Below, one piece after another: positions 37,973 through 47,522 of a stretch of 64,000 bases of DNA. The stretch's first letter is position 1; each line of letters opens with the position of its first letter. The notes beneath the pieces were generated by a model. That model was not told where the DNA came from. It searched no databases and was given only the letters and a program-made list of their open reading frames with translations. The stretch is from Draconibacterium sediminis (GTDB taxonomy: Bacteria > Bacteroidota > Bacteroidia > Bacteroidales > Prolixibacteraceae): assembly GCF_000949475.1 (NCBI RefSeq), contig NZ_JRHC01000005.1, forward strand, positions 1-64,000. The letters are read 5' to 3'. Made by a program: the position numbers and the translations under genes.

Positions 37973-40900
37973 TTATTCTGTTCCATAACCACCGCCTCCC
38001 GGCGTTTCAATTATAAAAGTGTCGCCTTGCTCCATGTTTATATTCTGGATGGAATCAAGAACGACCTCTTCGCCATTGGCACGAACTACTTTTTGGCACC
38101 CCGGTTTTCCGTCTTTTCCTCCATTTAAGCCAAAAGGCCCGGATTTTCGACGTTGGGTGAGAACGGAAAGATTTACCGGCTCCAGAAATTTTAATACACG
38201 TTTCACGCCGTCGCCACCGTGCCATTTGCCACTGCCGCCTGAGTTTTTTCGAATGCTGAATTCCTCCAAACGAACCGGGTAACGGTGTTCCATTATTTCA
38301 GGGTCGGTAATGCGCGTGTTGGTCATGTGGTGATGAACAGCGCTGGCTCCGTTAAAGCCATTTCCGGCACCGCAACCACCGCAAATGGTTTCGTAGTAGC
38401 CAAAATTCTTGTTGCCAAACAGTGTGTTGTTCATGGTTCCCTGGCTCGCTGCCACAACGCCAAAAGCTTTCAGCAGCGTGTCGGTTAGGCGTTGACTGAT
38501 TTCAACATTGCCACCAACCACGGCAGGACATTTTGCCGGGTCATCATCAAAATCAGGGTTTAATAATCCGGTTGGCAATATAAAATCTACAGGCTCCAAA
38601 AGACCGTCATTCAACGGAATGGTTTCATTCAACAACAGCCGGAGCACATATATACTCACACTTTTTACGATTGCCTCAGTGGCATTCATATTGCCTTTGT
38701 GTACCGCCGAACTGCCGGTAAAATCGATGCTGCAGTTGCCATCATTAAGCTGAATGTTTACCTTCAGTTTTGATCCGTCGTCGAGGTATTCTGTAGCCGA
38801 ATAATTACCATTTTTAAATTTCTGAAGTGTGGCTTTCATTTTTTGTGAAGCATGTTCGCGCAACAGGTCGAGGTAATTTTGCACGGTTTCTTTTCCGTGT
38901 TTATAGATGAGGTCGGTCAAGGCTTCAGAACCATTTTTATTGGCTGCCAACGCGGCGTTCAAATCAGCCAGGTTTTCTTCAACCGATCGGGTTGGGAATT
39001 TGCTGCTGAGCAAGATCTTTCGCATCCCATCCCAATCAGGTTGTCCATTTTTTACCAGGTAAAAGGGAGCAATACACACGCCCTCTTCCTCCAGATTTTT
39101 TGCATTTGGTGGCATTGATCCCGGGCTGATCCCGCCAATCTCGGAATGATGCGCCCGGTTTACTACAAAACCAACACGTTCGCCGGAATAAAAAACCGGC
39201 GTAACCAAGGTAACATCGGGCAGGTGCGAACCGCCGTATTTTGGGTGATTAGTAACGATGGTGTCACCCTCCTTAAAATCAAAATGTTTAATCAGTTCAC
39301 GCACACAAACGCCAAGTCCACCGAGATGTACAGGTATGTGCGGAGCATTAGCCACCAGACGCCCGTCTTTATCCAGCAGAGCACATGAAAAGTCGAGGCG
39401 TTCTTTAATGTTTACCGACAAAGAGGTACGCTGCAGCAAAGCCCCCATATTTTCGGCAATGGCCATAAATCGATTCGTGAACAGTTCCAGCTCGGTTTCT
39501 CGGTTTTGCATCGTGTCAGCTTGCTGGTTTTCGGTCTGGCTTTTTAAAATGGCCGTTCCTGAATGTTGCAATTCCAATGACCAGCCATTCTTCACGAAAG
39601 TGGTAGAGAAACTATCCAGGAAAAGAGCGGGACCTGTTATTTGTGCTCCTGCTTTTAATTCGTTTCTTACAAAAACAGTAGTCCCGTTTTCTGTCGTTTT
39701 CAGCGGTTCGGGCAGATAGCTTGTTTTTGTTGTAGTGATCGTTTCTTTGTCCGTATTCTCCACGGCAGCCAACACCCGAATTGCCTCAATCTCTATTGCG
39801 CGGTTGCTAACGGTGTGCCCGTACACTTTTTTGTATTGTTGATGGAAGTCGGTAATCAATTCTTCAACGTCGGAAAAATGAATTTCAAGACTCGAATCCT
39901 GACCTGCAAAACGCATAAATACCATGCGCTGGCGTATACTTATTTTTTCTTTGTTGAAACCTTCGTTTTGTAATTTTTTTGTGGCCTCTGTTTCAATTTC
40001 GTTGAACCAGTCGGGAAGCAGGTTATCAACCTCGCTTAAATCCTGCAGCACTTGTTTTTCAGCAAATCGTTCAACACTTGCATTGCCAATTCCGTAGGCA
40101 CTTAACAGTCCTGCATCTTTTGGCAGAAGAATGTTTTCTATTCCAAGAATTTCGGCAATGTCGCAGGTGTGCAAACCGCCCGCACCACCAAATGCAACCA
40201 GTGCAAAGTTTTTTGGATCATAACCCTTGGTAATTGAAATTTTCCGAATGGCTCCGGCCATAATTTCGTTAGCAATGGCAATAAATCCGTTTAAAACCGT
40301 TTTGGCTGATACTTGATCCCCGGTGCTCTTTCGCATCGAATTGAGCAGCTCCTCGAGGCGTTTCTCTGCTTCATTTCTGAAAACAGGAATGCCGAATTGA
40401 CTGGCGTCAAGCCGGTTTAAAAGCAGGTTTACGTCGGTAATCGTAAGCGGTCCTCCGGCACCGTAACACGCCGGTCCGGGATAAGCACCGGCACTTTCGG
40501 GGCCAACAAAAAGTTTGTAGCCATCAAAACCGCAAATGGAACCGCCACCTGCAGCCACGGTTTCAATGGCAATGGCCGGACTGTTTATTCGGGCATCACC
40601 AACCTGCAGTTCGTAGCGGTAGTCAAACTCACCATCAATACGCGAAACATCGGTACTAGTGCCGCCCATATCAAAAGTGATGAGTTTAGCGTAGCCTTCT
40701 TTCCCGCCGATTTCGCGTGCACCAACCACTCCTCCGGCCGGGCCACTCAAAAGACTGTCTTTCGGATGGAATTTATCGGCCGATACCAAACCTCCGGCGC
40801 TGGTCATAATCTGGAACAGATTTCTTCCTGTTTTTTCAGCAATGCGGTTTACGTAGCTATGAATGATGGGACAGAGGTATGCGTTAACGACCGCCGTTTC

Positions 40901-41728
40901 GGCGCGATTCAAAAGCTTTATTAGCGGAGATAATTCTGATGATTGGGAAACAAAACGAAATCCCATATTTTTCAGAAGTTGTGCTAGTTGGTGCTCGTGC
41001 TCAGGATTGATAAAGGCGTTCATCAGCGCGATAGCAACCGATTCAATTTCGTTAAGATCGACTTCGTTTAGCTTTTTTTTGAGGCCATCAAAATCGAGCG
41101 GTTTTAAAACTTTGCCCGTAGACTCGATACGTTCATCCACCTCGATGATTTGATGTGTCAGTTGCCTTGATTTTTCCACGTTCATCGCAAAAATATCGGG
41201 GCGTGCCTGGTTGCCAATTTCCAGCAGATCGGCAAATCCTTTGGTAACGATAAATAGTGTTTTGGCACCCTTATTTTCCAACAAAGCATTGGTCCCTTTT
41301 GTAGATCCAAGTTTCAGGTGCAAGTCCGGAAACACTTCGTTCAATCCCGTTTGAGTGATCAGTCGTGCTCCTAAAACCGGAGCTTCCTCGTGCGAAGTGA
41401 GTTCAAAGTTACTGCCTTCCATTTCAGGAGTAAAACAAGGAGCATCGAGATCAAGTATTCTTTTCTGCACATCAAACGATACAACTTTGCCACCAGCGGT
41501 TTTTTGTTGTAGCAATCGAAATGAAAAGCCATTAAAAATGTCGCGATGTAAGTTCCATGTATCTGCGATAACACATTGGTTTGCTGAAATCACTTTTTCG
41601 ATTGTACTGCGCAGGCTGCTGCTGCTCAGAACCTTTTGACGGTATTCTGTACCCATCTCATCAATGCCGATACAATCGGTGAAGGTCCCACCTGTGTCTA
41701 CAAAAAGTTGAAAATATTTATTTGCCAT
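37973..41728 (-). CDS. 5-oxoprolinase/hydantoinase, fused A+B (OplAH-like)
   Basis: 1251-residue cytosolic enzyme in which the HyuA-like N-terminal half (about 1-700, actin-like ATPase fold: VDTGGTFTDC at 11-20, MGGTSTDVSRIDGEF near 352-366) and HyuB-like C-terminal half (about 740-1250, with TNHPKYGGSHLPDV and the C-terminal GGxG motifs) are in one chain. The length matches OPLAH-type ATP-dependent 5-oxoprolinase, which opens 5-oxo-L-proline to L-glutamate. An N-methylhydantoinase is the alternative. Its start is 1 base after the stop of the Nramp-like gene. Confidence 0.88.
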   Translation of the reverse strand: MANKYFQLFVDTGGTFTDCIGIDEMGTEYRQKVLSSSSLRSTIEKVISANQCVIADTWNLHRDIFNGFSFRLLQQKTAGGKVVSFDVQKRILDLDAPCFTPEMEGSNFELTSHEEAPVLGARLITQTGLNEVFPDLHLKLGSTKGTNALLENKGAKTLFIVTKGFADLLEIGNQARPDIFAMNVEKSRQLTHQIIEVDERIESTGKVLKPLDFDGLKKKLNEVDLNEIESVAIALMNAFINPEHEHQLAQLLKNMGFRFVSQSSELSPLIKLLNRAETAVVNAYLCPIIHSYVNRIAEKTGRNLFQIMTSAGGLVSADKFHPKDSLLSGPAGGVVGAREIGGKEGYAKLITFDMGGTSTDVSRIDGEFDYRYELQVGDARINSPAIAIETVAAGGGSICGFDGYKLFVGPESAGAYPGPACYGAGGPLTITDVNLLLNRLDASQFGIPVFRNEAEKRLEELLNSMRKSTGDQVSAKTVLNGFIAIANEIMAGAIRKISITKGYDPKNFALVAFGGAGGLHTCDIAEILGIENILLPKDAGLLSAYGIGNASVERFAEKQVLQDLSEVDNLLPDWFNEIETEATKKLQNEGFNKEKISIRQRMVFMRFAGQDSSLEIHFSDVEELITDFHQQYKKVYGHTVSNRAIEIEAIRVLAAVENTDKETITTTKTSYLPEPLKTTENGTTVFVRNELKAGAQITGPALFLDSFSTTFVKNGWSLELQHSGTAILKSQTENQQADTMQNRETELELFTNRFMAIAENMGALLQRTSLSVNIKERLDFSCALLDKDGRLVANAPHIPVHLGGLGVCVRELIKHFDFKEGDTIVTNHPKYGGSHLPDVTLVTPVFYSGERVGFVVNRAHHSEIGGISPGSMPPNAKNLEEEGVCIAPFYLVKNGQPDWDGMRKILLSSKFPTRSVEENLADLNAALAANKNGSEALTDLIYKHGKETVQNYLDLLREHASQKMKATLQKFKNGNYSATEYLDDGSKLKVNIQLNDGNCSIDFTGSSAVHKGNMNATEAIVKSVSIYVLRLLLNETIPLNDGLLEPVDFILPTGLLNPDFDDDPAKCPAVVGGNVEISQRLTDTLLKAFGVVAASQGTMNNTLFGNKNFGYYETICGGCGAGNGFNGASAVHHHMTNTRITDPEIMEHRYPVRLEEFSIRKNSGGSGKWHGGDGVKRVLKFLEPVNLSVLTQRRKSGPFGLNGGKDGKPGCQKVVRANGEEVVLDSIQNINMEQGDTFIIETPGGGGYGTE

Positions 41729-41729
41729 G

Positions 41730-43034
41730 TTACTTCTTTTGTCCTTTAAACCACACCCACGCTGAAATCATTATTGCCACAATACCAATGCCCCAAAGTA
41801 CCCCATTTCCAGGAGTAAGCATTGGCAAAAATACACTGTAAAATGCTTTTGTGGCGCTGTTCAAACCGAGAATCAGTGTTGCAAAAATTACAATCAGCAT
41901 TAACACATTCAGAGGTGTAGGATTTGTTTTTGTTCCGGTTATTGCCTTGTTGTTGATTACGATAAACAGGAAGATGCTCACAAATGGCAGCAGAAATCCA
42001 TTTAATGCCTGTGCCAGAATGATTGCCGGGATGGGTTTTACATTCACCACGGCAAAACCAATTCCGGTAAGCAAAACCACAAACCAGCCCAGTTTGAAAT
42101 TCAACGAATTTGCCTGCCATTTTTCAGGATATTTATTTCCGAAAAGGCTTTTTAATGTAATGGCTGCCGCCAGTGGTGCGGTTACCGATGAGGTAAAACC
42201 GGCGGCAAACAAACCAAATCCCAGCAGGTATTTCCCGGCAGGGCCAACTTTCTGTTGCAAGGCAAGAGAAAGATTCTCGAATGAAAACTCTGTCAAAACA
42301 GCTGTTCCAACAATCAACACGGCCATTGAAAATAGTCCGCCCAGTAAAATGGCCACTGCCAGTCCGAAACGCATTTCTTTTACCGATTGTTTCTGGCTGG
42401 AAATACCGGAGCCCAAAAAGAGGTTGTAAGGAACAATGGTTGTTCCGATCAAGCCTAAAACCAAAAGTCCGGCTGCATTGGTCGATGGGAAACGCGGTAC
42501 GAAAGTCCCTTTCAACAGGGCATTTAATTCAGGTCGAATTAAAAAGGCAGTAATTAGAAAACCGATGCCCATTAACACCACCACAAATCCCATTATGGTG
42601 GAGATTATTTTTAATGATGGTATATTTAGAATAAGGGCTGCTACGCCGCCAATGATCAAAACCAGCATCCAGGCAGGCAGTTCAAAGATTAGCCTGAATC
42701 CGGCAACAGCTCCCAGCAGGTTGCCCATTTCATATGCCGCGGCGCCAACAACAATTGCTCCCAAAACTAAAATCAGAATGGGCAGTTTGGCTTTGCTTTT
42801 TTCAAACTGATGCACAATTGCCTGCCCCAGATTTAACCCGGAGATGATGGTTAAACGTGCTGCCGCTTCCTGCAAAAGTAAACAGGCAAACGTAGAAAAA
42901 AGTAAGGCCCAAAGCAGATCAGTTCCCAAAGCTGCACCTGATTTGGCAGCGGTAGTAATTGTTCCGGGCCCGATAAAAGCTGCCGATACCACCGACCAGA
43001 AAAGGATATTAAGAATGCGTTTTTTTGTAGACAT
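41730..43034 (-). CDS. Nramp-superfamily transporter lacking the metal-site motifs
   Basis: 434 residues with 11-12 hydrophobic helices in the Nramp/LeuT-like pattern. In metal-transporting Nramp the first helix carries DPGN and the sixth MPHN. Here the first is G22-P-G-T25 and the sixth is V201-P-Y-N204, so the metal-liganding Asp, Asn and His/Met are gone. The protein is therefore probably not a divalent-metal carrier. It is immediately upstream of the OplAH gene (1-base gap). In B. subtilis the Nramp-like ycsG lies in the 5-oxoprolinase (pxp) operon, so uptake of 5-oxoproline or a related compound is a reasonable inference. Confidence 0.8.
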   Translation of the reverse strand: MSTKKRILNILFWSVVSAAFIGPGTITTAAKSGAALGTDLLWALLFSTFACLLLQEAAARLTIISGLNLGQAIVHQFEKSKAKLPILILVLGAIVVGAAAYEMGNLLGAVAGFRLIFELPAWMLVLIIGGVAALILNIPSLKIISTIMGFVVVLMGIGFLITAFLIRPELNALLKGTFVPRFPSTNAAGLLVLGLIGTTIVPYNLFLGSGISSQKQSVKEMRFGLAVAILLGGLFSMAVLIVGTAVLTEFSFENLSLALQQKVGPAGKYLLGFGLFAAGFTSSVTAPLAAAITLKSLFGNKYPEKWQANSLNFKLGWFVVLLTGIGFAVVNVKPIPAIILAQALNGFLLPFVSIFLFIVINNKAITGTKTNPTPLNVLMLIVIFATLILGLNSATKAFYSVFLPMLTPGNGVLWGIGIVAIMISAWVWFKGQKK

Positions 43035-43223
43035 AATCGTTTGAAAGCTCCAAAATACAAAAATCGAACATCAAATATTTTGAATCGGCCACAAAATGGA
43101 AAGTGCGGATGAAAATTCAGGTTGAGTGTTTACTTCAATTGCTTAAAGAGCCATATTTTATAAAAATTGTAGTCAAAATATTAACTTGCACAAGAACGCC
43201 AGGATGGACAATATTTATAAAAA

Positions 43224-44591
43224 ATGAAAAACGACTTTTCCCTGTATTTCTTGTTATTGATAATCATTTTTGCAATTACAACCAGCTGCACTAAAACATC
43301 TGAGATTGCACAAAATCCAAATCTTGTGTATGAGAACTATACTCCAAAAAACACAGACAGAACCATCAGCAGGGAAGATTATTACAAAAAACTTCAGGGC
43401 TTTTGGCTGGCTACCTGCATTGCCAACTGGACCGGTTTAGTTACCGAAATGGACAAAATCGGAAATATTGGCGAAGTGAAAACCGGTGACTTTTACACCC
43501 GAAACGACTGGGGCAAACCCGATCAGCCAAGTATTTGGGCAGAAGGTATTCCAAGTGATTTGTCGCCTGTAATTGATTTTGTGTTTGCTGATGTTGATAG
43601 TGTTTGGGGAGCCGATGATGATACGGATATCGAATACATTTACCAGGAACTTTTATTAAAATATCAGACTTCTGTTTTAACGGGCGAACAAATTCGCGAG
43701 GGGTGGCTGGAGCATATCAGGCACGAAGAGGAAAACTATTTGTGGGTGTCGAACCAAAAGGCTTTCGATTTAATGAAAGAAGGATTGGTTCCGCCGGCAA
43801 CCGGAGATCCGAAAAATAATCATGAATTTGAAATGATTGATGCGCAGTTAACCACCGAGGTTTTTGGTTTGTTTGCGCCAGGCAGGCCTGATATTGCGTT
43901 AAAAATGGCACAGTTGCCAATTCAGAATACTGCCCGCGAAAACAGTCAGTGGATTTCGGAATTTTATGTATCAATGTTTTCGCTGGCCTCGGCAGTTGAT
44001 AAAACTTTGCCATTGAAAGATCAACTGTTTTGGATGGCAGAACAAGCGAAAGACCGTCTGCCGGAGACGTCTTATTCCCGCGCAATGTATGAGTATGTGA
44101 AATCAAAATACAACGAAGGTATTCCGTGGGAACAGGCCCGGGATTCGGTTTATACCCGGTATCAGCTTAACCAGGCCGATGGCTATGATATGACATCGCG
44201 GAATTTATATTGTAATGCGTGTTTTGCTGCCGGAATTAACTTTGCGGCGAGTTTGGTTAGCCTGTTTTATGGCGAAGGTGATTTGTTGGAGACGATTAAA
44301 ATTGGAACACTCTGCGGTTGGGATGCGGATAATCCTACGGCAACATGGGGTGGTTTAATCGGATTTATGGTTGGCAAAGAGGGCGTTGAAAAGGCTTTTG
44401 GCCGGAAGTTCTCCAATCGTTTTAATATTCAGCGAACCAGGATCGGCTTTGAGGAGATTGGAGTAGACTCTTTTGAAAATATGGCACTTAAGGGAATCTG
44501 GATCATCGATAAAGTCGTTCAGGAAGAAATGAATGGCGGAGTGGATTTAAAAAACAACACTTGGTATATACCAAATACAACCAACAATTGA
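43224..44591 (+). CDS. ADP-ribosylglycohydrolase-fold lipoprotein
   Basis: 455 residues with a lipoprotein signal (FAITTSC, Cys at about 22). The catalytic-metal motifs of the ADP-ribosylglycohydrolase fold are partly kept: D131-D-D133-T134-D135 and D367-A-D369-N-P. The second normally reads D-x-D-T/S; here Asn replaces the last residue and Pro follows. Exported members in Bacteroidota more likely act on glycans than on ADP-ribose, an inference. It is followed by a convergent GNAT gene and preceded by the divergent OplAH unit (190-base gap). Confidence 0.7.
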   Translation: MKNDFSLYFLLLIIIFAITTSCTKTSEIAQNPNLVYENYTPKNTDRTISREDYYKKLQGFWLATCIANWTGLVTEMDKIGNIGEVKTGDFYTRNDWGKPDQPSIWAEGIPSDLSPVIDFVFADVDSVWGADDDTDIEYIYQELLLKYQTSVLTGEQIREGWLEHIRHEEENYLWVSNQKAFDLMKEGLVPPATGDPKNNHEFEMIDAQLTTEVFGLFAPGRPDIALKMAQLPIQNTARENSQWISEFYVSMFSLASAVDKTLPLKDQLFWMAEQAKDRLPETSYSRAMYEYVKSKYNEGIPWEQARDSVYTRYQLNQADGYDMTSRNLYCNACFAAGINFAASLVSLFYGEGDLLETIKIGTLCGWDADNPTATWGGLIGFMVGKEGVEKAFGRKFSNRFNIQRTRIGFEEIGVDSFENMALKGIWIIDKVVQEEMNGGVDLKNNTWYIPNTTNN

Positions 44592-44620
44592 AACCTAAAT
44601 GGAGCAAAATTAAAGAATTT

Positions 44621-45154
44621 CTACTGCCGGGTTTTCCACTCGCGTGCCAACAAAGCATAAATAACATCATCAACCCACTTGTCGTTTAGCAACAGGCTTT
44701 CAACAAAATGCGCTTCTTTTCGAAATCCGAGTTTTTCGAGCAAAGCAACTGATGCAATATTTTCGGGATCGATCGAGGCAGTAATTCGGTGTTTTTTCAA
44801 TTCGCCAAACAGGTGGTCGATAACAGCTTTGGCTGCTTCGGTAGCAAATCCTAAACTCTGGTGCTGCTTGGCAATGGTGTAGCCTATTTCAACTTGTTGC
44901 TCGTCGATAAAATGAATACCGATGTCGCCAATTAATTCGTTATTATTTTTTTCCACTACGGCCAGTTGAAACCATGTATCCGGCACATTAAATTCGACAG
45001 ACAATTTCCCCAAAAATATTTCTACATCGTCAAGTGTTTTCGGAATCCAGCCCTGGTATTTGTTGGCCTCTTCATCCGAACGATATCTTAAAATCGCATG
45101 TTTATCGTTTGCTTCGATCGGGCGTAATACTAGTCGTTTGGTGTTTAGTTGCAT
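44621..45154 (-). CDS. GNAT N-acetyltransferase (RimJ-like)
   Basis: 177-residue cytosolic acetyltransferase. The GNAT_3 pattern is seen: LVLRPIEANDKHAILRYRSDE at the start, IGYTIAKQHQSLGFATEAAKAV (acetyl-CoA binding, about 91-112) and ALLEKLGFRKEAHF (about 137-151). Substrate unknown; relatives acetylate protein N-termini, ribosomal proteins or small molecules. It ends the operon formed with the two secreted hydrolase genes, 1 base after the gene upstream. Confidence 0.85.
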   Translation of the reverse strand: MQLNTKRLVLRPIEANDKHAILRYRSDEEANKYQGWIPKTLDDVEIFLGKLSVEFNVPDTWFQLAVVEKNNNELIGDIGIHFIDEQQVEIGYTIAKQHQSLGFATEAAKAVIDHLFGELKKHRITASIDPENIASVALLEKLGFRKEAHFVESLLLNDKWVDDVIYALLAREWKTRQ

Positions 45155-45155
45155 T

Positions 45156-46547
45156 TTAGTTTTTAGTTTGCTTCACGATCCAGTTTTTCATCGTTTTTAA
45201 AACTTCAGAATCGATGGTTTCTTCAATTTGCGAATACTCAGCCGCCGAACCGGTGTCGCAGTTCTGGAAAAGATGGTTCAGGTTTTCAAAAGCAATAGTG
45301 GTAACTTTTGTGTTTCCACCACTTGTAATGGCGGATTTTATTGAATCCAGATTCGATACCGGCACCTGTACATCTTTTGCACCATTAATGGCCAACACCG
45401 GACATGTTACTTTTTCGAGTGTCGGTTTTGGATCGTAGGTTAAAAAATAGCGAAACCAGTTGTTGTTTACACCGGCAATTTTAGCATCAATTGCGGCTTT
45501 CATTTCGTCGTTCATGCCGGGATAAAATCCCTGCGAAAGGATGGTTCGTAGTTGCTCAAGCGTTTTTGCGGAGTCGGGCTCCGTTTTTATGATTTCAAAA
45601 ATACGCTGATTAATCATCGCGCTTTGTTTTATCTGAAATTCCGGCAAACCCGCTGCTTCCAGCGCCAGTGCATTTTGCTCTTTCAGAATTTGTTCGCCAA
45701 CTGTTCCGGGGCCGGCCATCATTACTATAAAAGCAATGTCTTTTGATTTGGTAGCTGCAATCGGAGCAATCAAACCTCCTTCGCTGTGCCCAATCAAACC
45801 AATATTTTGAGGATCGATTTCTTTTCTTGTTGTAAGTAATTCTACCCCGGCAAGTACGTCTCCGGCAAAATCTTTACTGGTAGCTGTTGAGATATTTCCT
45901 TCGGAACCGCCAACTCCACGATCGTCAACACGTAATACCGCAATTCCATTACGGGCAAAATAATCAGCAATCACCCAAAAAAGTTTGTGCCCATATATGG
46001 TTTCGTCACGATCCTGAGCACTCGATCCTGTTATCATCACCACTGCCGGGCAAGGAGAAGTAGTATCCGGACAGGTTAACGTGCCCGCCAGTTTATAACC
46101 CGACTCAGTATTCACGTACTCCACATCCTCAATGAGGTAGGGGAATGGTGGTTGTGGAATTTGCGGTCGTTTTAAGATGGGAACTTCATCGGTTTTTACA
46201 AGATTCAACGGTGTGTTAATTCCGTTTTTACTCCATTCGCCTTTTATGGTAGTATCGTTTTGAAAGACACCTGAATATGTATGATCATTTTTGGGCGTGT
46301 AAATAACCATACTGTCGGTTGTGACCTTTATCAGTTCGCACGGCAGGTCTTTTGTTCCGTCTTCAAGAACAGAAAGAGTGATGATCGGTTTACCACTTTC
46401 ATCTTCCGAAACATGAAACGAGGTGGTAATTTTCAAGGTTGGCAAATTCACTTTCCCTACCCAATAACCATTTAGGTTTTGCGCATCTGCCTGATTCAAT
46501 CCGCAAAATAGAATCAAAAGCAGAATAAGGATACAGCTCACTTTCAT
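45156..46547 (-). CDS. Secreted alpha/beta hydrolase with N-terminal domain
   Basis: 463 residues. Signal peptide at 1-22 (LLLILFCGLNQADAQ). An N-terminal beta-rich domain (about 23-135) precedes the hydrolase domain, with MITGSSAQDRDE (oxyanion region, about 171-182) and the nucleophile elbow G253-H-S255-E-G. His near the end (NLNHLF) is the likely catalytic base. The fold resembles BAAT/peptidase S9-S33 lipase-like enzymes, and esterase or peptidase activity is not decided. It is 13 bases after the stop of the upstream hydrolase and 1 base before the GNAT. Confidence 0.82.
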   Translation of the reverse strand: MKVSCILILLLILFCGLNQADAQNLNGYWVGKVNLPTLKITTSFHVSEDESGKPIITLSVLEDGTKDLPCELIKVTTDSMVIYTPKNDHTYSGVFQNDTTIKGEWSKNGINTPLNLVKTDEVPILKRPQIPQPPFPYLIEDVEYVNTESGYKLAGTLTCPDTTSPCPAVVMITGSSAQDRDETIYGHKLFWVIADYFARNGIAVLRVDDRGVGGSEGNISTATSKDFAGDVLAGVELLTTRKEIDPQNIGLIGHSEGGLIAPIAATKSKDIAFIVMMAGPGTVGEQILKEQNALALEAAGLPEFQIKQSAMINQRIFEIIKTEPDSAKTLEQLRTILSQGFYPGMNDEMKAAIDAKIAGVNNNWFRYFLTYDPKPTLEKVTCPVLAINGAKDVQVPVSNLDSIKSAITSGGNTKVTTIAFENLNHLFQNCDTGSAAEYSQIEETIDSEVLKTMKNWIVKQTKN

Positions 46548-46560
46548 GTTATTAGTGCTC

Positions 46561-47373
46561 TTAAGGTTTATCCAATACTCTGATCTCTTTTAGTAAAACT
46601 TCCAGTGCCGGCGAGGCCATTTCGCCGTGGTTAAAGCCGTCGAGTTCCATTAGTTTGCAGTTTTTATGGCCGGCTACTTTCATCATGCGCCACATGTAGG
46701 CATTCTCTTCGTAACGGCCCAACATTTCCTGTTCGCGATCGCCAGTAATAAAGATCGTGGGAGGAGCATCGGGGCGAACAAAATAGAGTGGTGCATATTC
46801 ATCAACAATCGCTTGCGTGCCTGGAATTCCTCTTTCATCGCGAATGGTAAAGTGTGTAACTGTGTGTCCGCTAAAAGGAATGAGCATCGCAATATGGTCG
46901 GCATTAATATCGTGTGCGGCAAGGTAATGTTTGTCGAAGCCAACCATGCTGGTAAGGTAGCCACCGGCCGAATGTCCGCTAACAACAATTTTGTCTTTTC
47001 TTCCGCCATATTTTTCAATGTTTTTAAAGGTCCAGGCTACTGCCGCTGCGGCATCCTCGATATAAACCGGGCATTTAACTTTTGGCGACAATCGGTAGTT
47101 TACAGCCACTACTGCAATTCCCTGTTCTTTTAATTTCTCGGGAATAAATTTATTTCCGCCTGTTATTCCGCCACCATGAAACCAAACCACAGTGGTAAAA
47201 TCAGTTTTATTTTCCGGGTAATAAATATCGAGTTTGCAACGTTCCTGAGCATATTCCGAAGCGTCAGACGTGTACAAAATGTTTTCGTCGGTGGCATACT
47301 CAGTGTTTTGTGCAACAAGGGTTTGCGCACCAATTAGAAAAAAGATGAGGGAAAGAAAAATATAGTTTTTCAT
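46561..47373 (-). CDS. Secreted alpha/beta hydrolase (HSL-like esterase)
   Basis: 270 residues from the ATG at 47373 (a longer reading from 47406 lacks signal-like features). Signal peptide at about 1-22 (KNYIFLSLIFFLIGAQTLVAQ). The oxyanion-hole motif HGGG (66-69), nucleophile elbow GHSAG (133-137, S135), Asp in FITGDRE and His in DGFNHGE give a normal triad of the hormone-sensitive-lipase-like family. It acts outside the cytoplasm on an ester or peptide, substrate unknown. First gene of a three-gene transcript. Confidence 0.85.
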   Translation of the reverse strand: MKNYIFLSLIFFLIGAQTLVAQNTEYATDENILYTSDASEYAQERCKLDIYYPENKTDFTTVVWFHGGGITGGNKFIPEKLKEQGIAVVAVNYRLSPKVKCPVYIEDAAAAVAWTFKNIEKYGGRKDKIVVSGHSAGGYLTSMVGFDKHYLAAHDINADHIAMLIPFSGHTVTHFTIRDERGIPGTQAIVDEYAPLYFVRPDAPPTIFITGDREQEMLGRYEENAYMWRMMKVAGHKNCKLMELDGFNHGEMASPALEVLLKEIRVLDKP

Positions 47374-47522
47374 GCTTACTTTTTTTGATTTCGGGCTAAA
47401 GTACAAAAGAATTTGGAACAGTGGAATTGAACTCAGGTAAATAGTCGGGTGGAATCGGAGTTGTTGAAAATGAATTATTAATCGTACATTTAAATGTTAA
47501 ATACACAAAAAAGCTAGCAATT

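Noticed and set aside
37973-41728. Several ORFs of 60-150 codons on the opposite strand of the OplAH gene
   Set aside because: They lie wholly inside a well-supported 1251-residue gene and have no family motifs, so they are frame shadows.
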